Counted from the first letter of the stretch, positions 7,412-15,347 are shown. The stretch: DNA of 32,777 bases from Candidatus Pacebacteria bacterium CG_4_10_14_0_8_um_filter_42_14 (GCA_002784625.1 PFLP01000050.1:1-32777); one strand, 5' to 3'. Notes: generated from the sequence alone by a model not told the origin. Numbers and translations are program-made.

Positions 7412-8662
7412 TTAAGCCCCAAGAAAAACGTCTCTATAAACTTGGTTGATTCTTTCAGCGGCCTTAGGCCAAGTGATCAAGCGAAGATCTCGGTGCTGGT
7501 TATCGACAACAATTTTACTTTGCTTGGTATCTTGAAGAAGGGAAACAACTTGATCAGCCATTAGATCTGTATCCCAGAAATCAGCTTGGATAGCGCTCGG
7601 TAGTACCTCCGCGACTCCAGAATTCTTTGAAACGATTACTGGGGTATTTCTCTGCGCTGCCTCTAGAGCTACTAAGCCGAAAGGTTCTGAAACAGAAGGC
7701 ATAATGAAGACATCAGAGCGGTCAAGAAGTCGCTCCCGTTGGGTATCGCGAACAAATCCAGAAAAAAGCATCGAGGTTGAAAGGCCGGCTGAGGCTGTTT
7801 TCCAGAGAAGCTCATGATACATATCACCATCTCCGGCCATGATGAACAAAGCATCGGGAATTCTAGCCAAGACTTTTTCTGCTAACTCTAGAAAAAATTC
7901 AGTACCTTTTTGCATCGTGAAGCGACCCATGAAAGTAATTACTGGACGCTTCGGGGCAAATGAGTCATGAGGAATGCGATTGGCGGAAAGTGGGTCGATG
8001 CCATTGTGGACAATTGAAATTTTATCTCTGGGAATGCCGTACTTGGTTACTAATATTTCCTTCGTATAAGCACTCACCGCAATAACCCGACTAGCTTTCA
8101 TGAGACCTTCATACTCGGTTTGGAGGATGAATGAACTGCCGTTGCCATTGGGCACCCTGTCGAATTCAGTTGAGTGAATGTGGGCGATGAAAGGTTGATT
8201 GGTAGCTTTCGATGCAGCAACGGCTGCTGGAAATGACATCCAGTCATGGGCGTGAATAACATCTGTTGAATTTTTGTGAGAAAAAGCTTCTTGGGCAACT
8301 GCGTCTGCATAAATCCCTACTCTCGATTCAATTTCAGACTGCGGCAAAGTCGTTAGTTTGGCTTTATCTAATGGTAACTGAAAAGAAGAAGTAGGAATTT
8401 TCGCAGTGTTTATGTATGGAGAGAATGGGGCAGAGTAGAGCTGTCCTGGTACTAAATTTCCAACAATGCTCGGAGCTACACAAGAGAGGATATCCATGTG
8501 AGAACTTCCACCAGGGACAGAATAAGGTAGGGTGAAATAAATATGATTATTGAGCTGGTTGAGAGCCTTGGTCATGCCTTGGCAAGCAACACCCAAGCCA
8601 CCACTATTATGCGGCGGGTACTCCCACCCCACCATAAAAACACCCAATTGCGCTGAGTTCAT
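7412..8662 (-). CDS. GT4-family glycosyltransferase, likely alpha-glucan (glycogen-type) synthase
   Basis: The 416-residue product is a GT-B fold transferase. The N-terminal domain begins with GWEYPPHNSGGLGVA, where the GGLG loop is equivalent to that of glycogen synthases, and has the HAHDWMS motif. The C-terminal donor domain holds GRFTMQKGTEFF and the EX7E-type signature EPFGLVALEAA. The ATG at 8662 is chosen over the upstream ORF start because GGAAAG precedes it and the homologous domain starts right there. Together with GH57 and GH15 downstream, it most likely elongates an alpha-glucan from a nucleotide-sugar. Assignment to GT4 rather than GT5, and the donor identity, are inference. Confidence 0.85.
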   Translation of the reverse strand: MNSAQLGVFMVGWEYPPHNSGGLGVACQGMTKALNQLNNHIYFTLPYSVPGGSSHMDILSCVAPSIVGNLVPGQLYSAPFSPYINTAKIPTSSFQLPLDKAKLTTLPQSEIESRVGIYADAVAQEAFSHKNSTDVIHAHDWMSFPAAVAASKATNQPFIAHIHSTEFDRVPNGNGSSFILQTEYEGLMKASRVIAVSAYTKEILVTKYGIPRDKISIVHNGIDPLSANRIPHDSFAPKRPVITFMGRFTMQKGTEFFLELAEKVLARIPDALFIMAGDGDMYHELLWKTASAGLSTSMLFSGFVRDTQRERLLDRSDVFIMPSVSEPFGLVALEAAQRNTPVIVSKNSGVAEVLPSAIQADFWDTDLMADQVVSLLQDTKQSKIVVDNQHRDLRLITWPKAAERINQVYRDVFLGA

Positions 8663-8692
8663 ACTTTTCTTTCCAGAAATTAAGTTATATCT

Positions 8693-8698
8693 AGTGTA
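8693..8698 (-). promoter_or_regulatory. -10 box for the glucan gene cluster
   Basis: TACACT on the minus strand lies 30 bases before the glycosyltransferase ATG. This is the one cluster-head in the first half of the window with room for a 5' leader, and it has a GGAAAG ribosome site. Confidence 0.4.
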
Positions 8699-8755
8699 GC
8701 GATCTTTACCACTCCAGCACAAGCCTCATCTTCTGCATCTGTCAGTGATTTGGGA

Positions 8756-8761
8756 TACACT
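8756..8761 (+). promoter_or_regulatory. -10 box for transketolase, near-leaderless
   Basis: TACACT ends 8 bases before the ATG at 8770, with no Shine-Dalgarno between. It is divergent from the glucan cluster promoter about 60 bases away. Confidence 0.45.
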
Positions 8762-8769
8762 AATGTCAC

Positions 8770-9618
8770 ATGCTTGCCCCACATGCGACTCACCATCTCC
8801 AAAACATTGCTGCTTCGATACGAAAAGATACAATTCTTATGCTTCAAAAAGCAGGGAGCGGTCATACTGCTGGAGCCCTTGGTATGACTGATGTCTTTTC
8901 CGCTCTTTACTTCGTTTTGCTTAATCACCGTCCAGACGAGCCTAATTGGCCTGGTCGAGATTATGTATTTTTGTCAAGTGGACACATCAACCCTGTCTTA
9001 TATGCAACATTGTCCGAGGCAGGTTACTTTGATAAACAGGAGTTGAGTACTTTAAGACAAATTAACTCACGACTTCAGGGTCATCCGCATCTTGGATCAT
9101 TGCCCGGAATTGAGAGTACCAGTGGCCCACTTGGACAAGGTCTTTCTCAAGCAGCGGGTCTAGCCCTAGGCTTAAAAATGGATGGAGAACCTAATCGGGT
9201 TTATTGTCTGATGAGCGACGCCGAGCAGCAAGAAGGTCAAGTGTGGGAAGCTTATATGCTTATCGCCAAGTATCGACTTAATAACTTGACCATTTTCATT
9301 GACAGAAATAATATTCAGATTGGTGGCAAGACAGAAGATGTGATGCCGCTCGAGTCTCTATCAGCCAAGCTTAAGAATTTTGGTCTGCGAGTGAGTGAGA
9401 TTGATGGCCACAATTTTGAAGAAATCATTGATGCAGCCAAGGAAGCCCAATCATTTAAAGAAGGAGCGACTGTAATTATTTGTAATACTACTTCCGGCAA
9501 AGGCGTTTCCTTTATGGAAAATAAATTTGAGTGGCATGGGAAAGTTCCCGATGAGAGTCAAACTAGGAAGGCAATCGAAGAGATAGATATTAAGTTAAGG
9601 GAAATACAAAGTGAGTGA
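8770..9618 (+). CDS. Transketolase, N-terminal (thiamine diphosphate-binding) subunit
   Basis: The 282-residue protein is the first half of a split transketolase. It contains SSGH near 75, GHPHLGS and the GPLGQGLSQAAGLALG stretch near 117-132, and the ThDP/Mg site SDAEQQEG with RNN downstream (about 145-180; the classic motif is GDxxxxxG...N, here starting SDAE). Transketolase moves two-carbon units between ketose and aldose phosphates in the pentose phosphate pathway. Its TGA stop overlaps the GTG start of the C-terminal subunit by 8 bases, so the two halves are almost certainly translated together in a complex. Confidence 0.92.
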   Translation: MLAPHATHHLQNIAASIRKDTILMLQKAGSGHTAGALGMTDVFSALYFVLLNHRPDEPNWPGRDYVFLSSGHINPVLYATLSEAGYFDKQELSTLRQINSRLQGHPHLGSLPGIESTSGPLGQGLSQAAGLALGLKMDGEPNRVYCLMSDAEQQEGQVWEAYMLIAKYRLNNLTIFIDRNNIQIGGKTEDVMPLESLSAKLKNFGLRVSEIDGHNFEEIIDAAKEAQSFKEGATVIICNTTSGKGVSFMENKFEWHGKVPDESQTRKAIEEIDIKLREIQSE

Positions 9619-10558
9619 TCAAAAACAATCAACACGAGATGGCTTTGGAGTTGGTCTACTTGAACTGGCAGCATCAAACCCCAAGGTTGTCGGTCTTTGC
9701 GCCGATCTGACAGAGTCGACTAGAATGCAAGGTTTCGCCGACAAATATCCCGAGAGGTTTATTCAAGTCGGGGTGGCAGAGCAAAACATGGTTGGAGTTG
9801 CCGCAGGTCTAGCTCTCGCAGGGAAAATTCCCTTTGCAGCCAGCTATGCCGCTTTTCAGCCTGCGAATTCTTGGGGAGTAATCAGGACAAGCGTCACCTA
9901 CTCAAATCTCAACGTTAAGTTAGTAAGTTCTCATGCTGGATTGGCAACTGGTCCTGATGGAGCCACTCATCAGTCACTTGAAGATGTGTCATTAATGAGA
10001 GTCTTACCGAAAATGACTGTTATTGTCCCAGCTGATTTCGAAGAGGCCCGGAAGGCCGTCCACGCCGCTGCCGCACATAAAGGTCCTGTTTACCTTCAAG
10101 TTAGTCGGTCTATAACTGATCCGATCACTAAAGTTGATTCACCTTTTCAGATTGGAAAGTCGAGTAGGTTGCTAGAAGGAGATGATATTACTTTTATATC
10201 TTCCGGCCCAATCATTGCAAATGTTTTAGCTGCGGCAAGCAAGTTAGTTGAGATTGGCATTCGAGCCCGAGTTATCAACATGGCCACTATAAAACCTCTT
10301 GATGTGGCGGTTATCAGAGAAGCACTTTTTCAAACAAAAATGATCATTACAGTTGAAGATCAACAAAGAATAGGAGGACTTGGCTCCGCTGTGTGTGAGG
10401 TGGCAGCATGCATAGCTACAGAGAAAACAGTTCATCGTGTCGGCGTTGATGATACATTTGGGGAATCTGGTTCGCCAGACGATTTATTCAAAAAGTATCA
10501 CCTAGATGCTGAGTCAATTTTTACAAAGACTCATGAACTACTGGCGAAGGTGAGCTAA
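9611..10558 (+). CDS. Transketolase, C-terminal subunit
   Basis: The 315-residue second half contains the pyrimidine-binding domain, with GVAEQNMVGVAAGLALAG near 55-72 including the glutamate that activates thiamine diphosphate, and the SHAGLATGPDGATHQ loop near 115-129. A C-terminal transketolase domain follows (EDQQRIGGLGSAV near 255, GVDDTFGESGSPDDL near 278). The start is GTG overlapping the upstream stop. Split transketolases are common in archaea and in CPR bacteria. The next gene, lactate dehydrogenase, starts 21 bases later and has its own predicted promoter. Confidence 0.92.
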   Translation: MSDQKQSTRDGFGVGLLELAASNPKVVGLCADLTESTRMQGFADKYPERFIQVGVAEQNMVGVAAGLALAGKIPFAASYAAFQPANSWGVIRTSVTYSNLNVKLVSSHAGLATGPDGATHQSLEDVSLMRVLPKMTVIVPADFEEARKAVHAAAAHKGPVYLQVSRSITDPITKVDSPFQIGKSSRLLEGDDITFISSGPIIANVLAAASKLVEIGIRARVINMATIKPLDVAVIREALFQTKMIITVEDQQRIGGLGSAVCEVAACIATEKTVHRVGVDDTFGESGSPDDLFKKYHLDAESIFTKTHELLAKVS

Positions 10559-10564
10559 TTTGCC

Positions 10565-10570
10565 TATACT
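10565..10570 (+). promoter_or_regulatory. -10 box for lactate dehydrogenase
   Basis: TATACT lies 9 bases before the ATG, in the 21-base gap after the transketolase. A poor -35 (TGGCGA) is 17 bases upstream. Confidence 0.4.
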
Positions 10571-10579
10571 TATTTTATT

Positions 10580-11500
10580 ATGATCTATGACTCCAACAAA
10601 GTTTCAATTATCGGTTGCGGCAAGGTCGGCATGTCTGCTGCTTACTCTTTGCTTCATCAGGGAATGGTAAACGAGCTGGTTTTATATGGTAGAGACAAGA
10701 GTCAAATTATTGGCGAAGAACTTGACCTTGAACACGCAATAAGTTTCTTGCCTTCGGCGAGTATTAAGGCCACTGACAACTATGCTGACTTGGAAAATAG
10801 CGATGTTGTTGTTATTACCGCTGGAGCAGCGCAAAAGCCAGGTGAAACTCGCCTAGATTTAACCCAAAAAAATCTTACTATTATTGAAAGCATTATTCCA
10901 AATGTCGTAAAGTACGCCCCGAATTCAATTATTCTCATTGTTTCTAATCCAGTTGATATCTTGACTTATCGTGCCTATCAAATTGCCGGTTGGCCAAAAG
11001 GTCGCATCTTTGGCTCTGGAACAACACTAGATACAGCCAGATTCCGTTTTCATCTTTCAGAGTTTCTTAGAGTCAGTCCAAGAAGCATTCACGCCTACAT
11101 TCTTGGTGAACACGGCGACTCATCATTTCCAGTTATTTCTAGTGCCATGGTTGGTGGCCAACCAATGACGACTTTAGATTATTTTTCTGAAGAAAAAGCC
11201 TTGAAAGCTTATGAAAAAGCTAAAGAGGCCGCCTACAAAATAATTGCTTCTAAGGGCTCTACCTTTTATGGAATTGGTGTGGTCATTTCTCACATTGTTG
11301 GCAAAATTCTCAGAGATGCTAAGTCAGTCTTGCCCGTTTCGATTCCATTACATCAATACTATGGTCATTCAGATATGGCAGTGAGTGTGCCTTGTGTGAT
11401 TGGAAGAAGTGGGGTAGAGAAGGTTCTTGAAGCCAAACTAGACTGGAATGAGAAACAACAGCTAAAGAAATCTATTGAAACCTTAAAATCTTATGTTTAA
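10580..11500 (+). CDS. ldh: L-lactate dehydrogenase, possibly NADP(H)-preferring
   Basis: The 306-residue product is a 2-hydroxyacid dehydrogenase of the LDH/MDH family. GCGKVGMSAA near residue 12 is the Rossmann loop, and AGAAQKPGETRLDL near 81-94 has Gln at the position that sets pyruvate (lactate) rather than oxaloacetate (malate) specificity. The SNPVD and catalytic GEHGDSSFP motifs follow near 121 and 176. It would reduce pyruvate to lactate to reoxidise cofactor in fermentation. Unusually, the end of the second Rossmann strand reads YGRDKS where NAD-dependent enzymes have an aspartate (for example IDINKE), discussed as a finding. Its stop codon overlaps that of mutM on the other strand. 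Confidence 0.9.
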   Translation: MIYDSNKVSIIGCGKVGMSAAYSLLHQGMVNELVLYGRDKSQIIGEELDLEHAISFLPSASIKATDNYADLENSDVVVITAGAAQKPGETRLDLTQKNLTIIESIIPNVVKYAPNSIILIVSNPVDILTYRAYQIAGWPKGRIFGSGTTLDTARFRFHLSEFLRVSPRSIHAYILGEHGDSSFPVISSAMVGGQPMTTLDYFSEEKALKAYEKAKEAAYKIIASKGSTFYGIGVVISHIVGKILRDAKSVLPVSIPLHQYYGHSDMAVSVPCVIGRSGVEKVLEAKLDWNEKQQLKKSIETLKSYV

Positions 11501-12342
11501 ACCTGGCAATTCGGACAATAAAATGTTCCTCGTCCACCAATTTTTGTTTTCTTAATAATTCCAGCGCAATTAAAACAAGCCAAATTCTCTCTTTGATAGA
11601 CCAAGACTTTGGTTTGATAATTTCCAGAGAAACCATCAATATTTCTGAAGTTGCCAATCGTCGCCCCACCATGCTTAATTCCTAGATTAATTACTTCAAT
11701 CATGGCATCCAGAAGTTCTTTTGTCTCGTTTTGAGTGAGTGAATTGGCAGGTTTGTTTGGATGAATTTTAGCCAGATTTAGAGCGTCATTAGCATAAATA
11801 TTGCCAACTCCCGCGATGATACTGGAATCCATAATGACCACCTTGATCGGGCGAGAAGTCTTTGAGAATCTAGAGAAAATATATTCTAAAGTCACTGCTG
11901 GATCGATTATGTCTGGCCCGTATCTAGAAAATTCAACCGATGCTCCTTCTTCAGAAAGATGCTTAATCCACCCAAAAACTCGCATATCATTAAAGAACAA
12001 AGTGCTGTGATTACTTAGTCTGAAAATTACTCTTGTGTGCTTGCTTGGCAATGAGTCTACCCAATCGGCTGTGGGATGGCCGCCTCCGAGTCTTTGCAAC
12101 TGGTCCTGATAAATCAGCTGACCCGTCATTTTCAAATGAATAAGTAAGTGACTAGAATCGCTGAGTTTAATGTCGAGAAGTTTGGCTTTTCTAGAAACCT
12201 CGACTATCTTCTTGCCAATTATGGAGGTTGACAACCCTTGAAGACTCTTTTCTCTTAGAACCTCAATATTTTGAATTGTCTTTCCGATTAAAACCGGAGC
12301 CAGTCTTTTACAAATTGTTTCAACTTCGGGTAATTCTGGCAT
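11497..12342 (-). CDS. mutM: Formamidopyrimidine-DNA glycosylase (Fpg/MutM)
   Basis: The 281-residue enzyme excises oxidised purines and nicks the abasic site. The start at 12342 is forced by biology: processed Fpg needs Pro at position 2 as nucleophile, and MPELPEVET starts exactly there. Other hallmarks are the helix-two-turn-helix GVGNIYANDAL near 170-180 and a C-terminal zinc finger with CFNC and CPNC, including the GGRGTFYC loop. The longer ORF-track start would place 16 residues before the catalytic proline and is rejected. A TATACT box lies 11 bases upstream. The gene is convergent with ldh, sharing a TTAA at the two stops. Confidence 0.95.
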   Translation of the reverse strand: MPELPEVETICKRLAPVLIGKTIQNIEVLREKSLQGLSTSIIGKKIVEVSRKAKLLDIKLSDSSHLLIHLKMTGQLIYQDQLQRLGGGHPTADWVDSLPSKHTRVIFRLSNHSTLFFNDMRVFGWIKHLSEEGASVEFSRYGPDIIDPAVTLEYIFSRFSKTSRPIKVVIMDSSIIAGVGNIYANDALNLAKIHPNKPANSLTQNETKELLDAMIEVINLGIKHGGATIGNFRNIDGFSGNYQTKVLVYQRENLACFNCAGIIKKTKIGGRGTFYCPNCQV

Positions 12343-12353
12343 CTTTCGGTCAG

Positions 12354-12359
12354 AGTATA
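12354..12359 (-). promoter_or_regulatory. -10 box for mutM
   Basis: TATACT on the minus strand ends 11 bases before the mutM ATG. It is back-to-back with the tRNA-Lys promoter. Confidence 0.45.
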
Positions 12360-12377
12360 CCCGTATTGAGAGTTTCT

Positions 12378-12386
12378 TGCTATAAT
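12378..12386 (+). promoter_or_regulatory. Extended -10 promoter for tRNA-Lys
   Basis: TGcTATAAT is a perfect extended -10, about 15 bases upstream of the tRNA 5' end, so the primary transcript would carry a short leader of about 8 bases. No convincing -35 is visible. Confidence 0.6.
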
Positions 12387-12401
12387 TCACTCCACTTCTG
12401 T

Positions 12402-12475
12402 GGGTCCGTAGCTCAGTTGGTTAGAGCAGGAGCCTTTTAAGCTCTGTGTCCTGGGTTCGAGTCCCAGCGGACTCA
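12402..12475 (+). tRNA. tRNA-Lys (anticodon UUU)
   Basis: A full cloverleaf folds by eye: acceptor GGGTCCG with CGGACTC (one G-T pair), D arm GCTCAGTTGGTTAGAGC, anticodon stem GGAGC/GCTCT around the loop CTTTTAA, with anticodon TTT at 12436-12438, a five-base variable loop, and T arm CTGGG/CCCAG with TTCGAGT. The discriminator is A. CCA is not encoded (ACAA follows), so the end must be added by a nucleotidyltransferase. The cognate synthetase in this window is class I, encoded at 21149. Confidence 0.95.
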
Positions 12476-12492
12476 CAACATTCCTGTCGAGG

Positions 12493-12501
12493 TGGTATAC
12501 T
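12493..12501 (+). promoter_or_regulatory. Extended -10 promoter for the PilM-like/LytR_C gene
   Basis: TGgTATACT ends 8 bases before the ATG at 12510. The same spacing and box occur before the gene at 31081. No Shine-Dalgarno fits between. Confidence 0.55.
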
Positions 12502-12509
12502 ATTTCTAG

Positions 12510-14189
12510 ATGCTCAACACCGAGAAGCTACTTTACGTTTTACCTGACGTCTCTTATATTGCGGAATTGTTACCGACTAAAAAATCAAACACCTTCTCAG
12601 TTCAATCTTTTCACCAAATCAACGGCACGTTCATGGATGACAATGTGTTCATTCCCGAGCATATTGTTAAGCTTTGTGACAAACTCGATCCTGGAGAGTC
12701 ATACCACCTAATTCTTCCAGATTTTCTTTTTACAAATACAATTGTTTCAGTTAATGAGACCTCAGACGCAAAAATCAAGCAGTATTTAAAAACTGAGTTA
12801 CTTCCTTCCTTAGATCTCTCCATCGAGACTCATGAAATAGAAACTTTCATTTTGACAGAACTTAAAGGTGTTTCTAAGGTTCAGATCTCTGCAATCGAAA
12901 AATCGCTGTTGGCTCCAATTAGGGCAGGCTCAGATGCTGTTTCAGCAAAAATTTCTGCAGTTTCTCCCCTAAGCTGGGCGATCAAGTCAGTTATCTCACT
13001 TGAACCATCGATCAGTGTTCTCCAGATTGGCGACACTCTGCACAGCGCTCTCCATTACATTGGTGTTGATCAAACAATGCAAAGTACAGTTTCTGATGTT
13101 GAAACTATTGCCGAGACCATCAAAACCCTAAAAGGCGCCCAGCCAAGTATCCAAACTGTTTATCTTCTCACAAATGAATTAGTCCAGACGAAACTCAAAG
13201 AACTACTCAGTGACACTTTGCCACTTCAACAATTGAGCTCTTTCTCTGACGATCACGATAAGCTACCATCATATGTAAGAAGCATTATTGAGTCGAGCAT
13301 GCGTACGCTCTCGATCGAACAGTTTCCTGTTCCACGATTCAAGCTCGGAGTTGCTTCCCCTGAAGAAAGAGAACAGTACCAACAATACAAGGAAAAAAAT
13401 ACTAAAAAGGAACCTATGCCAGCTGCCGATCTGCCCAAACCAACAGCTCCTGCTTCTACTGAAAAAGAAGTAGCCAAAGAAATAGTCGTCGATGACGAAC
13501 CTAAAACAGAAGAACCTGATAAAACAATTGAGACAGAAACGAAGGTGTCTGATACCATGGACGACGTTAATATTTTGCAGTTCACGCACGGTGTTGAAAA
13601 AGCTAGCGTGGAAATAGTAAATACTACAAAAATCAGTGAGAAAGATATGCCGGAAAAAACAGAATCCCCAGTTATTAAAAATAAAACAGGCGTTGGTCCA
13701 ATGGTAAAAATGATATTTATCACCGTCACAGCATTCGCAGTGACCGTCGCCGTTGGAATTGGGATTGGTTTAGCATTTCTGAAAATCTCTGACAAGAACT
13801 CAACTGACGTAAGTCCTGTTGTGGAAGTCGAGCAACCAGGCATGGCTGAATCATCACCTACTCCAGAACCTTCTCCTGAGCCAACTGTAGAACTGGCTGT
13901 CGCTGACTTGAAGATTTTGGTCGTTAATGCGACAACAAAGGCAGGCTATGCTGGTCAAATTGGTGCAAAACTTGAGAGTGCTGATTTTGCTAAGGCAGCA
14001 ACTGGTAATGCTAAGGGTGAGTATGCTGATGCTGGTACTTACCTACTGGTTTCGGAAGAATATGCCGATAATGCAGAACTTCTTGCTGCCGTTAACAAAG
14101 CAACTGAACTCGAAGTGACTTATTTGAGTGGAAAAGATACGGAAGATCCAACCGGAAAATACGACATGGTTTTGGTATTAGCGAAGTAA
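12510..14189 (+). CDS. PilM/GspL-like domain - TM helix - LytR_C domain envelope protein
   Basis: This 559-residue protein has four parts. Residues 1-270 resemble PilM/GspL-type actin-fold proteins: a segment LPDFLFTNTIVSV near 69-81 followed by a KIKQYLKTELLPSL helix and an ETHEIETFIL strand matches their typical pattern. Residues 285-395 are an acidic, Pro/Lys/Glu-rich linker. Residues 398-424 form one transmembrane helix (start MVKMIFITV). The C-terminus, about 466-559, looks like a LytR_C domain (LKILVVNATTKAGYAGQIG). The N-terminus should be cytoplasmic and LytR_C outside, suggesting a link between an internal assembly factor and the envelope. Function is unknown and both domain matches are from pattern memory. 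Confidence 0.7.
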   Translation: MLNTEKLLYVLPDVSYIAELLPTKKSNTFSVQSFHQINGTFMDDNVFIPEHIVKLCDKLDPGESYHLILPDFLFTNTIVSVNETSDAKIKQYLKTELLPSLDLSIETHEIETFILTELKGVSKVQISAIEKSLLAPIRAGSDAVSAKISAVSPLSWAIKSVISLEPSISVLQIGDTLHSALHYIGVDQTMQSTVSDVETIAETIKTLKGAQPSIQTVYLLTNELVQTKLKELLSDTLPLQQLSSFSDDHDKLPSYVRSIIESSMRTLSIEQFPVPRFKLGVASPEEREQYQQYKEKNTKKEPMPAADLPKPTAPASTEKEVAKEIVVDDEPKTEEPDKTIETETKVSDTMDDVNILQFTHGVEKASVEIVNTTKISEKDMPEKTESPVIKNKTGVGPMVKMIFITVTAFAVTVAVGIGIGLAFLKISDKNSTDVSPVVEVEQPGMAESSPTPEPSPEPTVELAVADLKILVVNATTKAGYAGQIGAKLESADFAKAATGNAKGEYADAGTYLLVSEEYADNAELLAAVNKATELEVTYLSGKDTEDPTGKYDMVLVLAK

Positions 14190-14203
14190 TAACTTGTCGC
14201 CCC

Positions 14204-14231
14204 TTGTCGAGCGGGATAAGATCGGTATAAT
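14204..14231 (+). promoter_or_regulatory. Promoter of the ATP synthase operon
   Basis: TTGTCG and a perfect TATAAT are separated by 16 bases. Transcription should start near 14238, giving a leader of about 27 bases before atpB. This is the clearest classical promoter in the window. A direct repeat CTTGTCG (14193 and 14203, ten bases apart) overlaps the -35. Confidence 0.7.
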
Positions 14232-14264
14232 CTGCCCGTGTAGAAACTGATAGTAAGATTATTA

Positions 14265-15119
14265 ATGTCAACAGACTCAATTCACATTTCTCTCTCAGCT
14301 GAACCAATTTTTAATATTGGTTCGTTCCCAATCACTAACTCGATGTTTACCAGCATGATTGTCAGCTTGATTCTGATTGGTTTTGCACTAATTGTTAGAT
14401 CAAAACTTGCAAACACTTCTCGTCCATCTGGCTTACAAAATATTGCAGAATGGATTGTTGAATCTTTTTATGCTTTTGTTTACTCAGTAACGCTTGATAC
14501 AAAAAAAACTGTTCAGTTCTTGCCAATTATCGCAACATTCTTTCTGTTTATTCTTCTAAATAATTGGCTTGGTCTTCTTCCCGGAGTCGGTAGTATTACG
14601 ACCACTCCATTAGAATCTGGATATTCTCCAGAGACAATCGTCGCTGAGCAGCACGAAGAGGACGTTACTCTTTATGAATCTGAAGAACCTATGCTTGTTG
14701 AAGAGCCAGCCCATAAAGCTAGAGCCCCATTATTCCGCCCTGGCACAGCTGATCTAAATACGACTTTTGCTCTCGCCCTTATCTCGATTTTTCTCACTCA
14801 ATACTATGGTTTAAAAACTCAGAAGTTCTCTTACCTGAAAAAGTTTTTGAACTTTGAAAGTCCAATTATGTTTTTTGTTGGCATTCTCGAGATAATTTCC
14901 GAGTTTGCAAAAATCATTTCCTTCGCATTTCGTCTTTTTGGTAATATTTTTGCCGGAGAAGTGCTCTTAGTTGTTATCGCTGCTTTAATTCCAATCGGCA
15001 TTCCATTACCATTCTATGGTCTGGAAATATTTGTGGGTTTTATTCAGGCTTTGGTGTTTGCAATGTTAACACTAGTATTTATTAATATGGCTACAATAGG
15101 TCATGATAGTCATGAATAA
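14265..15119 (+). CDS. atpB: F1Fo ATP synthase subunit a
   Basis: The 284-residue membrane protein forms the proton half-channels. Family marks are RPGTADLNTTFALAL near 155-170 and FRLFGNIFAGE near 223-233, which contains the essential stator arginine. Between NNWLGLLPG and the RPGTADLN segment there is an acidic insertion of about 35 residues (roughly 116-150) that ordinary bacterial subunit a lacks; from the E. coli topology this loop should face outside. It is the first gene of the atpBEFHAGDC operon; no atpI precedes it. No Shine-Dalgarno is obvious before its ATG. Confidence 0.95.
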   Translation: MSTDSIHISLSAEPIFNIGSFPITNSMFTSMIVSLILIGFALIVRSKLANTSRPSGLQNIAEWIVESFYAFVYSVTLDTKKTVQFLPIIATFFLFILLNNWLGLLPGVGSITTTPLESGYSPETIVAEQHEEDVTLYESEEPMLVEEPAHKARAPLFRPGTADLNTTFALALISIFLTQYYGLKTQKFSYLKKFLNFESPIMFFVGILEIISEFAKIISFAFRLFGNIFAGEVLLVVIAALIPIGIPLPFYGLEIFVGFIQALVFAMLTLVFINMATIGHDSHE

Positions 15120-15122
15120 TAA

Positions 15123-15347
<225 letters not shown>

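Noticed and set aside
12343-12390. Extra 16 residues at the N-terminus of mutM in the ORF track
   Set aside because: The catalytic proline must be residue 2 of the mature enzyme, so the start is at MPELPEVET.
12228-12440. 70-residue plus-strand ORF running into tRNA-Lys
   Set aside because: It is antisense to the mutM start and ends inside the tRNA; a shadow.
13253-13843. 196-residue minus-strand ORF inside the PilM-like/LytR_C gene
   Set aside because: It is a Ser/Thr/Val-rich shadow of the acidic linker of the plus-strand gene, with no recognisable domain.
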